From Mesaphorura yosii (Eukaryota > Arthropoda > Collembola > Poduromorpha > Tullbergiidae), in assembly GCA_009869945.1 (NCBI GenBank), contig WIXG01000026.1, positions 186,001-250,000 of the forward strand: a stretch of DNA of 64,000 bases. The letters run 5' to 3'. Shown here piece by piece: positions 38,901 to 52,000 of the stretch. The notes under the pieces were generated by a model, which saw only the letters and a list, made by a program, of their open reading frames with translations, ran no database searches and was not told the origin of the DNA. The position numbers and the translations under genes are program-made. The stretch's first letter is position 1. Every line of letters begins with the position of its first letter.

Positions 38901-41900
38901 GAAAATCGTCATCTACTCCATGTACTCATTGAGTCCTTTGTATATAGGCTGCATCGCGATCTGCTTCAGTACTCAGTACTCAGGAACCGAAGATGGTTTT
39001 AAGATGGTAATAATCTTATTACCGTTCTCCTTCCTCTACCAATTTCCCACCAGCACGAAACGATTTCGATTTCGAAGATGCCACTCCATAGACACTCATC
39101 TGACTGAATTGTGTGAATGGATGATGCATTATTGGAACAATCCAAAATGTGCTTGTACTTTCGCAATTCCTTGTGTGTGTGCCATTTCATTTTTTGCGAA
39201 CAGGTTGAGTATGTTTCCACTTTTCTTGATTCAACATAGAAAAATATCGAGCCTCTATTATTTATGTGTTTATTATTGGGTAAAAGCGATGGGCGCAACA
39301 TGACAGTGGGCAGTGACTATTAAACATTGAATTTGGCAAGTAACAAGGCACAGATGAATAAACCCTGACTTGCGCACCCTGCACATTTGAGAATGATATG
39401 AAGCTGGGAATGTGACGCCCATGCTTCCCACATTGACGGACCATTTAGCTTTCATCTGTTGAAATCGAATCTACGCCTCAGACTTGAAATCGGAACCGCA
39501 TCGAGAATATAACCTTGTTTTTCCATGAGGATCAGATCGGTAGGCAACTCGTTATGATAGTTTGTATGAGCATAAGGTTGATGAGTAGATTTCAATAATT
39601 CTCAACTCAAATTCTAGCATGACTTCGAGATTAAGATGTGCTCGTTTAGTCATTATTTTTAATATGAAATTCCCCTCGTAAACCGCTCTCTGTAGAAGTA
39701 CTCGAGTCGAAGATCGAATCGATTTCACGAAGATTTAATAAATTCTCCAATTGTCTGTCGCATATTTCCCCAGAAATATGAACTGCCTGCGTCTTTATCA
39801 ACTTGAGTTTCGGACTCAGAATGCTTTTAACAGCAGTAGTCTGCATCTGACAGAAGACACGCGTATTTATTTTTCCATGCAAATTCTTTAGAATTTTTAA
39901 CTGTACTTGTCCTCCTTTTGTTTCCTTCCTTGCCATCTTCAGGACACACTTTCCGGCCCAACTGCGATAATATTGGACTGAAAAGCTTAATGTTCTCCAT
40001 TCTTATTTGTGTGATGAATTTACATTCATGGAGTGTTTACAATTTCACTACGATATAATGCATGCACATAAGGACAATTTCCTGTTTATGCCTTGGCTTA
40101 GATGCTCGAGGAAATTAAAAGTACGCAGTATGGAGTTTATAATTTTAGTTTTCTCTCAAACGGAAAATTCTTAAAGTATATCCTCTTTGCACGTATCCGT
40201 TGACGTGACTTCGGAACTGTGTGGGATCCATGTTCCTCTCGACCTTTCGCTCGTTCATGATGAACAAGGTTCACTTTTCCGACTTTCGTTCTGTTTTCTG
40301 CATTTCTATCGTTTGCACCTGACCGTTTCACTTTCATCATTAAAAACTTATAGAAATCTGAAATGATCCTTTCAATTGCTGCATGAAAAGACTCTTACAT
40401 GAATATCTTTTTGTACTGAACGTTGCTCCGCTTACCTGGAATGAGAAAGTTAAGTCCACAATTTGCAGGTACTTCAATGTAGAACTTGATAAAGTTTGTG
40501 TCTTGCTGAATTTTGAATCTTCGATCTCACACGAGTTGCAAGTCTCCCGTACCCCGCTCGTAAGTGGACAATTTCCAATAACATAAAACACTTATTATGT
40601 GGATTATACTCCTCTGTTTGTATGGTCCCGTCCTGTTACAGCGGAATACTTCTGCTTTTTCTCCAGCTCAAGAGACTGCATTCAGAACTTCTTAAATGTG
40701 TTAAAGTAATGACTTTTAATCTTCTCGCACGCGTCCTGTCTCGAGTCGTTCGAGTGTATTGCGTGAAGGTAATATCAGGAATGAGAATTGAAAGAGGAAC
40801 TGAAAGCGGAGACGGAAACTGGTTCACATGTAAATGTGCTTCACAAACCCGATTTTAAAGAGAAAAGTCACTCTAGGAACGCGAAGCTTCAACGATGTCC
40901 CTCGTTGCGCGGCTGGTGTTGGAAGAAGACTATACTGCTTCGACGTCAGACGGCCACATTTTGTATGATTCTCAACTCACTTTCACAGTTCTTTCTTGTA
41001 TTTGGGCTCCTTTCATTTGTGCAACCATTCTGTGAGTTCACGACTTTCCCACTACGAGAGTAGCGAATATCGTCTCACGCGATCGTACTGGACTACACTG
41101 TCGAAGAGAAAGCAGGGGAAAGGTATTTCCCCATCAAGCACGAATTATACGGCAGTGTTTTGAATTTGAATGATGTACTCGTATCCGTTGTGCTATAAAG
41201 GGACATGAAGAAGAGCACACTAGCCGGCCCATTTGCCTTTCACAAGTTAAACTCCGTGATGGTAAATCGGTATTTGTGTTACAAAAGCCATGGCTTTTTA
41301 AATCCATTAAATCATGACTCGGATTTTTTATTTATTTCTCCGTGTTTCCAACCAATCAAATTGAGAGTGAAATCTGTGACCAACCATCCACTTAAAAGTG
41401 CAAAGTCAACTCATTAATTAGAGCTCTCAACGGCAAATTTAACATGGCCATCAGACAGTAATTACTAGTATGAAATGCTGAAATACCGGTCACACACAAA
41501 CACACTGAATCGCCTGCTGGTTGCTTCATAGAGAAGTTGAGACAGATTGCGTCTTGAGCTTGAAACCAATTTGTCTCATGTTTGAGAGTGGAATTCAATT
41601 TCGAGAGGATAGATCCAATTATTAACTAGGAGACAGAGAGTGCCCGCAATCATTGAACACGTATAGCACTCGTGAGTTCAATCCCGACTTCCGAGCAGTG
41701 TGTATACGTCAAATTGCGCCTCCAAGTGTAAGATGTAATCTTGACACTTAATTCCTCATGCACGTGGAAAGCAGAGTACAGGTTCAGACACATTCGAACC
41801 CTGCGATTTTCGTACGTGGATGTGAAATGTGCGGCTGCAGTAAAGCAATCTTCACTCTGCAACCTTAACTGCAGAAAGTATGGAGTACGAAATCTGATTA

Positions 41901-43229
41901 AAACAGATTGAATTCTGCAGGATTCATGGTTGTAATAAAAATAGTATTAGATCTTTCGGGAGACACTAATTCTCATTTTAAGAGAGCAATAACGGGATGT
42001 CAGAAGAAATTATGAAAAATGTACGCCCAAGGCCCGACCACATTACGAATTTCAGTCTTGGCCCCAGGTCTTGGCTATGCATGCGAGAAACCATCTTTTA
42101 GTTTGCCTAATTACTTTTCTGTGACTTGAATCTCTAATTTGACTGAGATTTATTGCACAAGTCGCAGAATTTTTTATGAATGCTGAGCTAAGTTTTACTG
42201 TGTTCTTTGAAACTTGGAAGAGCTTTCTCTTCTTAATTACGGTGGGTTACAGATTATGAATCTCACCTCCGATGGAGAATAATCTTCCGAATTTAACAGC
42301 GATTATTTTGAATTTTTATTCAGATTTCATTTTACGCAATCCGGTGTTTCGAGCGGACGATAAAAGGTGCGTTCGGTGTTTAAAATTTGAAATTGAGAAG
42401 CAATATTTTCCCTTCTTCCAATGAATGTTATATGAAACTTCCTCTTTGGTCGCTTCGGTCAAGAGAAAAAGCAACACAAGAAAGTGCTCAAAATGAAGAG
42501 TCTGCAAACGGTCGACATTGAGTGAAAGCAAAGGAAATCACCAGCCAAGCAGGAAATCAAATAAGAAAGTGAGAGAATGGAGGCTCGAGTTAATGAGTAT
42601 TTGCTGCAAGAAAACAGGAGCGGAAATATACAGCGGAAGCAATATCTCTGCTCCAAAAGAAAACGGCCTTTCTTCGATCATTGGTTTCACACACAGGAGA
42701 ATGAAGCCTCCTTTGATGTCTAATAATATTTATTGCTCTTCCTTCATCGTTTATGTGGAAGGAAAAACGATCTAATATGATTTATTAGAGCTTGAGTTTT
42801 GTACCTTCTCCAGCCAACTTCCGCAGGACATCAATATCAGAATCTGTCCAATTAAGGTTACAGGAGCAGGTCATCCCAAAATTAACGTCTCTAGTTTGCA
42901 CTGGCTGTAATTGCTTTCAAAATGATGCATCCTACAATCCATCTGAGGTCATTTGCTTTTAGGATCACATAGTCGTCCACCTACTCGTTCAATTAAAACC
43001 AATTCCTTCGCGACCCAAAGAATCGAAAATGAGCAATAAACACGCATCATGATGATACGGTTTCCGATACCATCCTCATTTCAGGAGCAGTGAAAGAATT
43101 CAAAAGTTTTCAATACTTTGTATAACCAATCTGAAAAACTACAGATGCAAAGATGCCATTCATGAAGTAGAACCGGCCGCAATTAAGTCAACTGAGAAAA
43201 GCATATACTAGTACGGTGTTACCAAGAAA
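35926..43229. other. Gene desert downstream of EEA1
   Basis: More than 7 kb with no recognised gene on either strand. The longest frames (37758-38138 plus, 38857-39303 plus, 43384-43695 plus) have no motif or are shadows of EEA1. It could hold regulatory DNA or decayed repeats that I cannot identify without comparison. Confidence 0.3.
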
Positions 43230-43235
43230 TTTATT
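43230..43235 (-). terminator. EEA1 polyadenylation signal
   Basis: Reverse-strand AATAAA about 145 bases beyond the EEA1 stop codon. Sequence match only. Confidence 0.5.
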
Positions 43236-43378
43236 TGAAACTTAAACAAAGAACCATAAAAGTACACTGTTTCATTTTTTCTCGGAATTCTGACAAATTA
43301 CGCATAAAAAACATCAATACATGTTGCTTGAACAAATAGTGGTATCGATTAACCTATGGTGGATATGATATGACGTTT

Positions 43379-46300
43379 TCATTTTGGCATTAATTCTTCG
43401 AAGCAAGCATCACAGACGCGAACAGGGTTCTTGCTGCTCGGAATCTTCGCAGTTTTTGCAGAACAATCTTTGCAAAATATTTGCCCACAATGCTGAAAAT
43501 AGAGAATCGTTCCTTCGAATAGCGAATCAACATTCCACAATGAACTTTACTCACACGACAGTGATGTTTCCGGTTTGTAAGCGTGAATTCCCTTTCGCAT
43601 GTTGTGCATATGGTCACCAAAGCGTCGTCCGCCCACTGACGTCCATTCAGCTTGGCGCTTTCCATTACCTGAACCGAACAAATAGAATTAGCTAGTCTTC
43701 CATTCATACCCTGTCATATCGAGGAAGATTATTTGATATGAAATACCAAATTCTGGTTTTCCCTTCCCAACTCCTGCAAAGCCGCATTTGAATCCTCCCT
43801 GATGGAGCAATGTAATTACGTGAGCTTAATAATTAATAATACATAATCACTTTAAAAAGTGTGGCAACAAGGTTTCTTACAGTTTGCGTTTCAGTTCGCT
43901 CATAGCGTCGTGTAATTTCTCCTTCTCATTTGCATCTGCGAGACAACGCTCCATCAGTACGGCGTATTTATGCTCGTTTTGCTTCACGTTCTTCTCGTAT
44001 TCTAAAACGCAAAAGTAATCGTTTGATAACATAAACGAAACGAGGGTTGTGAGGACCACTGCTGATGGCGGTCCAATGACAAACAACTTTACCTAACTTT
44101 TCCACCAGAACTGAGTCCAGCTGACTTTGTAAACGACCGAGCTTACTCGTGGATTCAGCCATTTCGGCCTTAATGTGATTAATGTTCCGCTCTTTTTCTT
44201 CGACTTCAGATTGGAAGGATTTTTCTTTGGCTGTCAACGCTTCGATATGCTTTCTAAGTTCCTTCTGTAATTTCAATTAAAGCAAATTAATAACGTAGTT
44301 TGAGAAACTCTTTTTCCGAAAACGAGCGCGCAAAATCTCATACCTGAACGATTTCGGTGGATTTTGCAGTCTCCTCTTTTTCTTTTTGAATTATTTCTAA
44401 TTCATGCACAGCTTGACGAAGGTCTGCTTTCAGGTTTCCAATCTGACATTCATAACTAATTTTTTCCTCCTCATGCTTTTCACCATATTCATGAATTTTC
44501 TGATTGACGTCTTCAATTGTAGTTATTAACTTGATCTTCTCCTTTTCTATAGCTTCAACTTTTATTGATAGGTCATTTAAACGATCTTTCAGTGAGGTTG
44601 CTTCGTTCAAAGCTTCTTGCTTCTCTTTTTGACAGGCCAAAAGCTGAGACTCTGACTCTTCCTTAAACTGGTGTAAATTGGCTGAGAATTCCGCTCTAAT
44701 TTCCTCAATTTCTTTGCAGACTTTACTCTTTTCCAGATTTGCCAACTTAAGTGAATTCTGAAGTTCAGATATCATGCTTTGGGAATTCTTCAACTCCTCA
44801 GCTTGTTTCTCTACTTCGGACTGAAGGTTAGTGTTGACGGCCACTAATTCCGCTGCACTCCGCTCCTGCAGAAGGATAGGTTAAGGTTTTACAATCTAAT
44901 TACTTCAAAAGCTAAACGACTGAATCAGACCAAACTAAACATACCATGTCCTTGATGGTTGCGCCGTAATTATCCGATAATTCCTGTATGGAGTTAGACA
45001 GCCTGGAGGTTTCTTGCTCGAACTTTTCCAATCTGTCCCTGTTTTCTTTAGCTAATTCTTTTGTATTTTCGTCCTAAACAAATAAAACTGGTACTTTAAT
45101 AATAGCTGTGCAATTTTAAAATCTTTATGTATTTATACCTTCTCTTTGACTTGCAGCTGCAACCTTTCTATTTGTTCTGCTTGAGTACTGGCTTCAGCTA
45201 CCAGTCGTGCAACTTCCGTGGTAGATTGAGACAATTCCAATTTCAAATTGTGTAAATTCTTATTCAGGTCACCGATTTGTACGTCGTCTGATTGTTTTTG
45301 CATTTTCATATTATTACACAGAATGTCCAGCTCTTCTTTCGCTGACTCAGCTTCAGTTAATTGCTTCTGAAGTTGTTGAATATTGTTCATACATTGTTCT
45401 ATCTTAATGTTAGCTTGCGTCTAGAAAATATAGTATCAGAATAAATTAAAAGGTAGACATCCAACAAACTGGTGAATTTTCGACTTACTTCCAGAATTTC
45501 GGTTGGGTTCTGCTCCTTCAACTTCTCGCAGAAACTTAACTGAGCATCAGCGAAAGCTTGTTCCCTTTCATGCGCCATTTTGTTCATATCAGTAATTTCC
45601 TGCTTCAGGTTTTGGATTTCTTCTTCTTTCTGAAGACTGACCTCGTCCATCATTTTCTGTACCGTCACGAGTTCTTGCTTTAACACCTCTGCGTCGTCAA
45701 GACTGTTCCTAAAAAAGAAATCTCAAACCTTATCCATGAGGCTGCTGTGATGTTAAGCTGCTATTATCATTCAGGACAGCCATGACTATGAGCAACGACA
45801 CGTTGGCGTTCAAGTTTAAGGGATCAACTGTACCTGTGGGCTAGTTGCACTTTTAATGAACTGTTTTCTTGTTTGATTTTGTCAACGTCACCGGTTAAGT
45901 TTACGACCGTTTGCTCATTGTCTTTTCTCAGTTGTGATATTTGCTCTATCCTTTCTCCTAGCTGCTGCCTTAGTAGAGTTACATCAGAGGTTACTGCAAT
46001 TATTTTATATTTCCACTTAGGCATAGGTAATCGGTAATCGAAATCAATCTAGATTGTACGCTTACGTAACGCGTTGGCGGCTTGTAGCTCTTTCTCCGAA
46101 TTTCTCACTAATCTGAGCTCATCGCATTGTAACTTCAATTGAATTTGAGATTGGTCATACTGCTTGAGTACCTCCTTTGAGTAATCTTTTTGTTTCTGTT
46201 GAGTAGAAATTGGATATTTTACAATTAAAACAAACATACGACCGGTTTCAGTGCAGCACAGCTCAAGTTTAAGTCTACTGTTGTGACTTACTTGCAAAGA

Positions 46301-46694
46301 AGCTTGTAAATTTTCAATCTCCAACTGCATATTTCTGATATCTTCGCCAATTTCAGAAAGATTGTCACTGCGATCATCGCTGTTGCTGTTGGCTTCCGGT
46401 GGGTCGCTGTGAAGTGTTTCATAGTGAACCTTCAAGGCGTCCGGAGACGAAAATGCCGTCATACACAATGGGCACAGAAATCCTTCAGCGGAATGCTGAT
46501 CTTCGTCATGCTGATGGGACGGCGACGACTCATCGGCATTGCTGCCTTCATTACTATTCTGTAGAATCAATTAACCATAACATCACGTCAGCCGGAGTAG
46601 CACAACTGGAAAAAAATAGATACAAGAAAGAAGGGTGGCAATGTAAAGCACAACTTACAGTAACACGGTTGATCAAATTCTTAATGTTGAACAT
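43379..46694 (-). CDS. EEA1: EEA1-like early endosome tether (C2H2 finger, coiled coil, FYVE)
   Basis: Thirteen exons splice in phase to about 772 residues: 46694-46659, 46558-46292, 46195-46066, 45993-45834, 45708-45489, 45420-45139, 45073-44945, 44865-44344, 44264-44093, 44001-43881, 43798-43747, 43668-43555 and 43492-43379. EEA1 tethers early endosomes by binding Rab5-GTP and PI3P. The N-terminal C2H2 finger uses Cys41, Cys44, His57 and His62 (EGFLCPLCMTAFSSPDALK, then HYETLH). Almost the whole middle is heptad-rich coiled coil, including SDVTLLRQQLGERIEQI. Just before the FYVE domain is LQELGRENQNL, as in human EEA1. The FYVE domain (about 709-768) has WADD, the PI3P-binding RKHHCRHCG, eight zinc-ligand cysteines and RVCDAC. 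The rod is about half the human length (1411 residues). Confidence 0.95.
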
Positions 46695-49020
46695 CACTGA
46701 TTGGAAGCAAAGCTGTACTCGATCAGTCTATCAGGCCAGGCACTAGAATTCCTGCAACATAAAAGATAAGTACAGGAGGTATCCATAAAATACGCAGCTA
46801 AACACTTACACTGATTTGCCTCAAGGCGTACTTAATTGTATTTCACCAGTTGCATTATAATAATTTACAGCTAAATTGCACTACTTGATACTACCCGATT
46901 GCCGAAGTGGTCGAAGGAAGAAACTCCAAACAGATCAACTGCTAAGATTCTAATATAAAATATGCACTTACTCGAGTTTCTACTTTAATGAGTTACTGAT
47001 GCACCTCAATTAATAATTTTAAATCCGAAAGTGGGAGGTCCTTCTTGTGAAAGAATGCAAAACTCGCGTTTCCAAGTCAGAAATTAAAAGCAGTTCGCAC
47101 TTCGTGGCTTAATTTGTAAGCTCTGCAACGAATTTAATGACAGATGATAAAAAATACAAACATCGTGTTGCTTGTGTATACGCGTGCGACTTTGCCTTGC
47201 TATTATACTACTGCATAACGATGCGATCATATGGAACATCAAGAGATTACAGTACAGCGGTTCCATATCCTTTCGCAGAATCCAAGAAGCTGTTGTAGGA
47301 TTTGTTGGGTGCTTTGTTCGATGGTCTCTACCACTATGTTTCACGATATCGTGATTGAAACGTGCAAGACTGAGGACGTGTGGTACATGTAATGAATGAA
47401 CCCTAATTAATTACTTTAGTTTAATGTGTTGTGCAAAGTCTGTTACTAGCACAAGTAGTAAAGCACAAATACATTGATGGGTTCAGACATGAGGCAACCG
47501 ACCAAGCACGCACTTCTGTGAGGAGTATCACCCATCGGCGTCAACTTGAAGACAGCCGCATGTAGACCTCAAGGCACTGGGCGTCCAGCATTTGAAGCTG
47601 CAATAATTACAACAACAATCAGATCAGCCAGAAACTAATGACTTCATCTGGTGAGATATTTTCCAAAAATTAAACAAACCTGGCTCAACTTGTCCTCTCG
47701 ATCGCTTGGTGAACTGGCCGTTAGTTTGGCTAAAAGTTTCTTTCCACTTCCATCTTTCTTAATGTCCACCTTTTTCCAGTATTAATTTTAGTACAATTAT
47801 TCGGCTCCTCGGCATGATGTCATTACGCTTGAGGAAAATTCGAATGCGATAAATGTGGAGCACAGGCGTCCTGCAGATGTGGAATGTGCAGAACCCGTAA
47901 ATGCCATATGAGAAAACCGAAAATCAGCCCAAGATGATGACGATAATTTAAGAGAATACAATTTGGAAAGAGTGAAGGGTTTATTATGCATGGTAAAAAT
48001 GACGACATGATTATAAGTTTGCTATGAGTAGAGGTTCACGCCAAGCGCGCACATTGAGATGGGAACATACTGGCAGCAGGAATCCGGCTGTATGTGGGCT
48101 CGGAACGATTCTTTTCATGGCGTGCCAACTACCAGGAGTCAGTATTGTCTTAATTAGTCGGATTTGGTCCAAGGCTGAGCTTCATTCTCGCTGCTCTAAA
48201 TCCCAAGGCACATGTTTCTGCTCATCTGTTCATTTCATCCATCATTATCCACAGAAATGACGATGATTGGCATAAAAGCCTTCTCTGTTTCTGCATTCCC
48301 TTGCACGTAGGTGAATTGTGCGCAAAGGTAAACATGAAACTTAAGAAAATAACGCTAAAATGCCGCTTCTTGCATGCCATGTCAAATATACAGAAATGGA
48401 AATGGGAATTCGGTCCGGGTGAACTTCTTTAAAAAGTGGGGTTTTGCATCTGTGAATGATATCGCTATAAGATTTGGGTGAAGTTCTTGAGTAACGCCAT
48501 GACGCTGTGACCTGGTGGCGTTGGTGCAATATCTGTTTCCTACCAAGCGTGGCTTCGGATGCGATGATACAATGTTTCGTGTTTCGAACCAGAGCGTTAG
48601 GGGCGTCCCCGATATACCCATAGTCATTTCCATGATGCGTGTAGTTTTCGGCTAAGAATTTGTGTTTATGTTTAAGAACCTGGAAATGAACGAGTCTTGC
48701 TATTTTTAAAACAAAAGGATTTAAACCGTGGATTCTAACATTAAACTCACACTTGCTAGTGCAAAGTTACATAATTTTTGAATCACTCGTAGAGCCAGCC
48801 GAGGACTTGTGCCTCCGCTTCCGTTTTCTCCCTTCTTGTCTGTGTTTGGAACTTGGCTGGTGTGCACCGTCTCACTTTCAACTCCGGCTTTTCTTGCCAT
48901 TTTTAATATCACGTACTGGTACGTTTGCTACTAAACCAAATTATTATTGGTTTGTTCTAGTATTGCAGATTTTAACGCGATTTTTCTGATCTGAATACGC
49001 AGGAGCCTTAATCAGCAGTA
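46695..49020. other. Divergent upstream region of EEA1 and troponin T
   Basis: About 2.3 kb between the minus-strand EEA1 start and the plus-strand troponin T start; it should hold both promoters and any untranslated first exons. A possible acceptor (TACGCAG) at about 49000 just before the troponin T ATG suggests an upstream noncoding exon. I could not place it or name muscle control sites. Confidence 0.4.
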
Positions 49021-52000
49021 ATGTCAGACGAGGAGGAATACTCGTAAGTTTTCGACAATATTTTGTACCCTTCTAGCTAGACGACAGTATAAATAGTCTA
49101 AAATGGCGATAACGGGTTTAGTCTCTTCCAAAATTAGTCTATTAGTCAGTTGCACCATTGCACAATAATGCCTTCCATTGGATTAATTGTGGTAGTATAA
49201 TGAAATTTTGGGCTTCGGAATTTGGAAGTGCTCAGGCTAAAAGTACGGCTGCCTTTTTCAATTCACCGCATCATTTAAACCCAACTTGAAGCATGCCAAA
49301 TTGCCATTGCACAATACAGGATGTTTCACGTTTGAAGCGGCAGACTCGCCAGGAATACAATGTCGCAAATGAGACTTGCATGACTGTTTCGGCTTTTGGC
49401 AAGTTTCCAATTAGCAAGATTAATTTTAGCACGGGTTGTTTTCTCATGCCTCCTGCCTTCAAAAAACTGTGCTCGCACTTCAAAAGGTCTGATCTGGAAT
49501 CAGATCAAATGAATAGATATCTTTCTGAAAAATCTCCGCGCTGAGGAATGTCAGGTTTTGAGAACAGTAAACGCAAAGGTGGGCAACAAAACATCGCGCA
49601 GCTAGAATATGTCCTCGTGATGAATGATGTTTTTTTGACGTGGCGTCGTTAGTGCAGGCTGCTAGTACACTCAAATACTGCCAATGACTCATCTAGGCGC
49701 ATAACTTCCTTAGCATTGTCTGAACACCTTGAAGGTTCGAGTAATTATATCGACGTCGTTAGTGACCGTCTCGCTTTACTTGGCTAACAAAGAAAGGGTA
49801 AATGAAAGCAGAATGCGGCTGTCATAGGTGAACTCTTTGTCCCAAACCTAATGACTCAAACCTTGTATCCTTTTCAGTGAGGAGGAGGAGGTCGAGGAAG
49901 TGTAAGCAATATCGCCTTTTTCAATGCGCAGAAGATGAATTTACCTTCAATTTGATTGTTGCCTTTATGATATCCCTAACTTTTCGCCATGATGCTGAAA
50001 TTGTACACGAACTTTGAATTGCAATCAATTCAGTAAGAAGCCAGCAGCGGCACCTCCACCACCAGTGTAAGCCATCATCCTTGGTTATGTGTGACTCCAC
50101 CCTGTAGTGTATTTCATGCATTTTTCTGCTTGTAGGGAGGAAAATGCGGGCAAGGCTGAGTTCATTAAGGTTTGTACAACCGTTTCTAAGAAAATTGGGA
50201 TATTCGTTAATTGTATCGCCTCCTTGCTTGACATCTTTCAGAGGCAAGAGGAAAAGAAGTCGGATTTGGATGAACAATTGAAGGAGTACATTCTTGAGTG
50301 GAGAAAACAACGTGCCAAGGAGGAAGATGAACTCCGCAAGCTTAAAGACCACCAAGCAAAGCGAAAGGTCTTACCCCGTTTACGCTGAGCTCCGTTACCA
50401 TTCAGATCCCACTCTGAGCTTACAATTATGACCCTTATTACAGACACTTCGAGAACAAGAAGAGAAGCGCTTGGCTGAGAAGAAACGTCAAGAAGAAGAG
50501 CGCTTAAAACGCGAGGCCGAGGAAAAGAAGCAGCGTGAGCAGGAGGAGAAACTTCGCCGGCTGGAGGAAATTGAACGAAGAAAGCAATTGATGATGCAGG
50601 CCCAGAAGGTGATTTAAACTATTCCCAATTCTGTCACGGAGTCGTACGACTGCATTCATAAAATTTTAGGCCAGCTTGGCTGGAAAATTTCTTCTGAACA
50701 AGAAGCCTGGCGAAGACGTAAGTGTAAGACAACTGTTCACTATTTTGTCATGATGTGCGAAGAATGTAAAACTGCAAATTGAACAGATGAGCGGACAAAG
50801 CTCAGCAAGACAGGAGCTGAACAAGACCAAGGAGCAACTTGAGGAAGAGAAGAAGATTTCCATGAGTTTTCGCATCAAGCCGCTGGATATCTCTGGATTG
50901 TCAGCCGATGTATTGAAGAAGAAGGCTCAAGAACTGTGGGAACAAATTATTCGGCTTGAAACCGAGAAGTACGATTTGGAGGAACGTCAAAAGCGTCAAG
51001 ACTACGATGTAAGCACTCCGTTAGAAGTATTCATAATGAGAATAAACGTTCACGTAAAAATAATGCGAGTCCACAAATGAAAGCACGGGTTTTAGCCGAG
51101 TCATGCTAAATCAATTTGTGACTTGTGCCGGCACAAGTTCTGGTCGCGCATTCAGGTAGTTGGTCGCATTGTATTGGGTGTAAATAATTTAACATTATTT
51201 CTCTCTGTCATGTGAATAGCTGAAAGAGTTGCGAGAACGTCAAAAGCAACAGTTGCGGCACAAAGCCTTAAAGAAGGGTCTTGACCCAGAGTAAGTTGTA
51301 CAACAAAGTGAAGTGAATTAACAAGTCATTCGTGAAATGAGTCGACATTTTTATACTTCACGAGACTGATTTCACATTTTTCGACTTGCCAGTGTTTAAA
51401 TTTTTAATTACACGTAGCCCACGAGCTTTCTGTGATTTGCTCTTACGTTTTCAATTGCCGATCAATTGAACCCGAATTGCAAGAGTTCAATGCTGCCATA
51501 AATCACCGGTGTACATATTTTAAGCAACAACATCCTGCAAAATTCAACCAAACTGAAAGCTTTTAATTGACGTACGAAACGAAATTTACGTGCGTGGTTT
51601 CGAAGCGCAATTCCAACTTGAACCCAGAGAAGCAATCAATGCGCAAACAATGGCTCACTTGTCACACACACAAGCCTCGAATTTTACTTTTCCTTCCCAG
51701 ATTTGGTCACTTTTTGATTTTGTACCACCAAAACTTTTGTTATGAATCCTTCCAGTTGAAGGAATTAAAGGAACGACAGAAGCAACAGTTGCGACACAAG
51801 GCCTTGAAACGAGGTCTTGACCCAGAGTAAGTCTCGCATGGAGTTCCACCAAAATATGCACTCACGTTTATTTTCTGCCCCTGGCGCCCGCAAGTACTTG
51901 CCCTTATGACCCCAGCCTGTCTGCACCCTTGCACTCAAGTCACCAACTTCCATTTTAATTACGCCTGCCATTGAGTGAAACCACGTATAATTAACCATTG

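Noticed and set aside
38857-39303. 148-codon plus-strand frame rich in Phe/Cys/Tyr
   Set aside because: The composition is that of translated AT-rich DNA; no motif or neighbouring exon.
43384-43695. 103-codon plus-strand frame
   Set aside because: Antisense of the EEA1 FYVE exons, which match the family residue by residue.
46900-46990. A-box-like TTGCCGAAGTGGTCGAAGG, as in Leu/Ser tRNAs
   Set aside because: No matching B box and no cloverleaf pairing downstream; at most a decayed tRNA-derived repeat.
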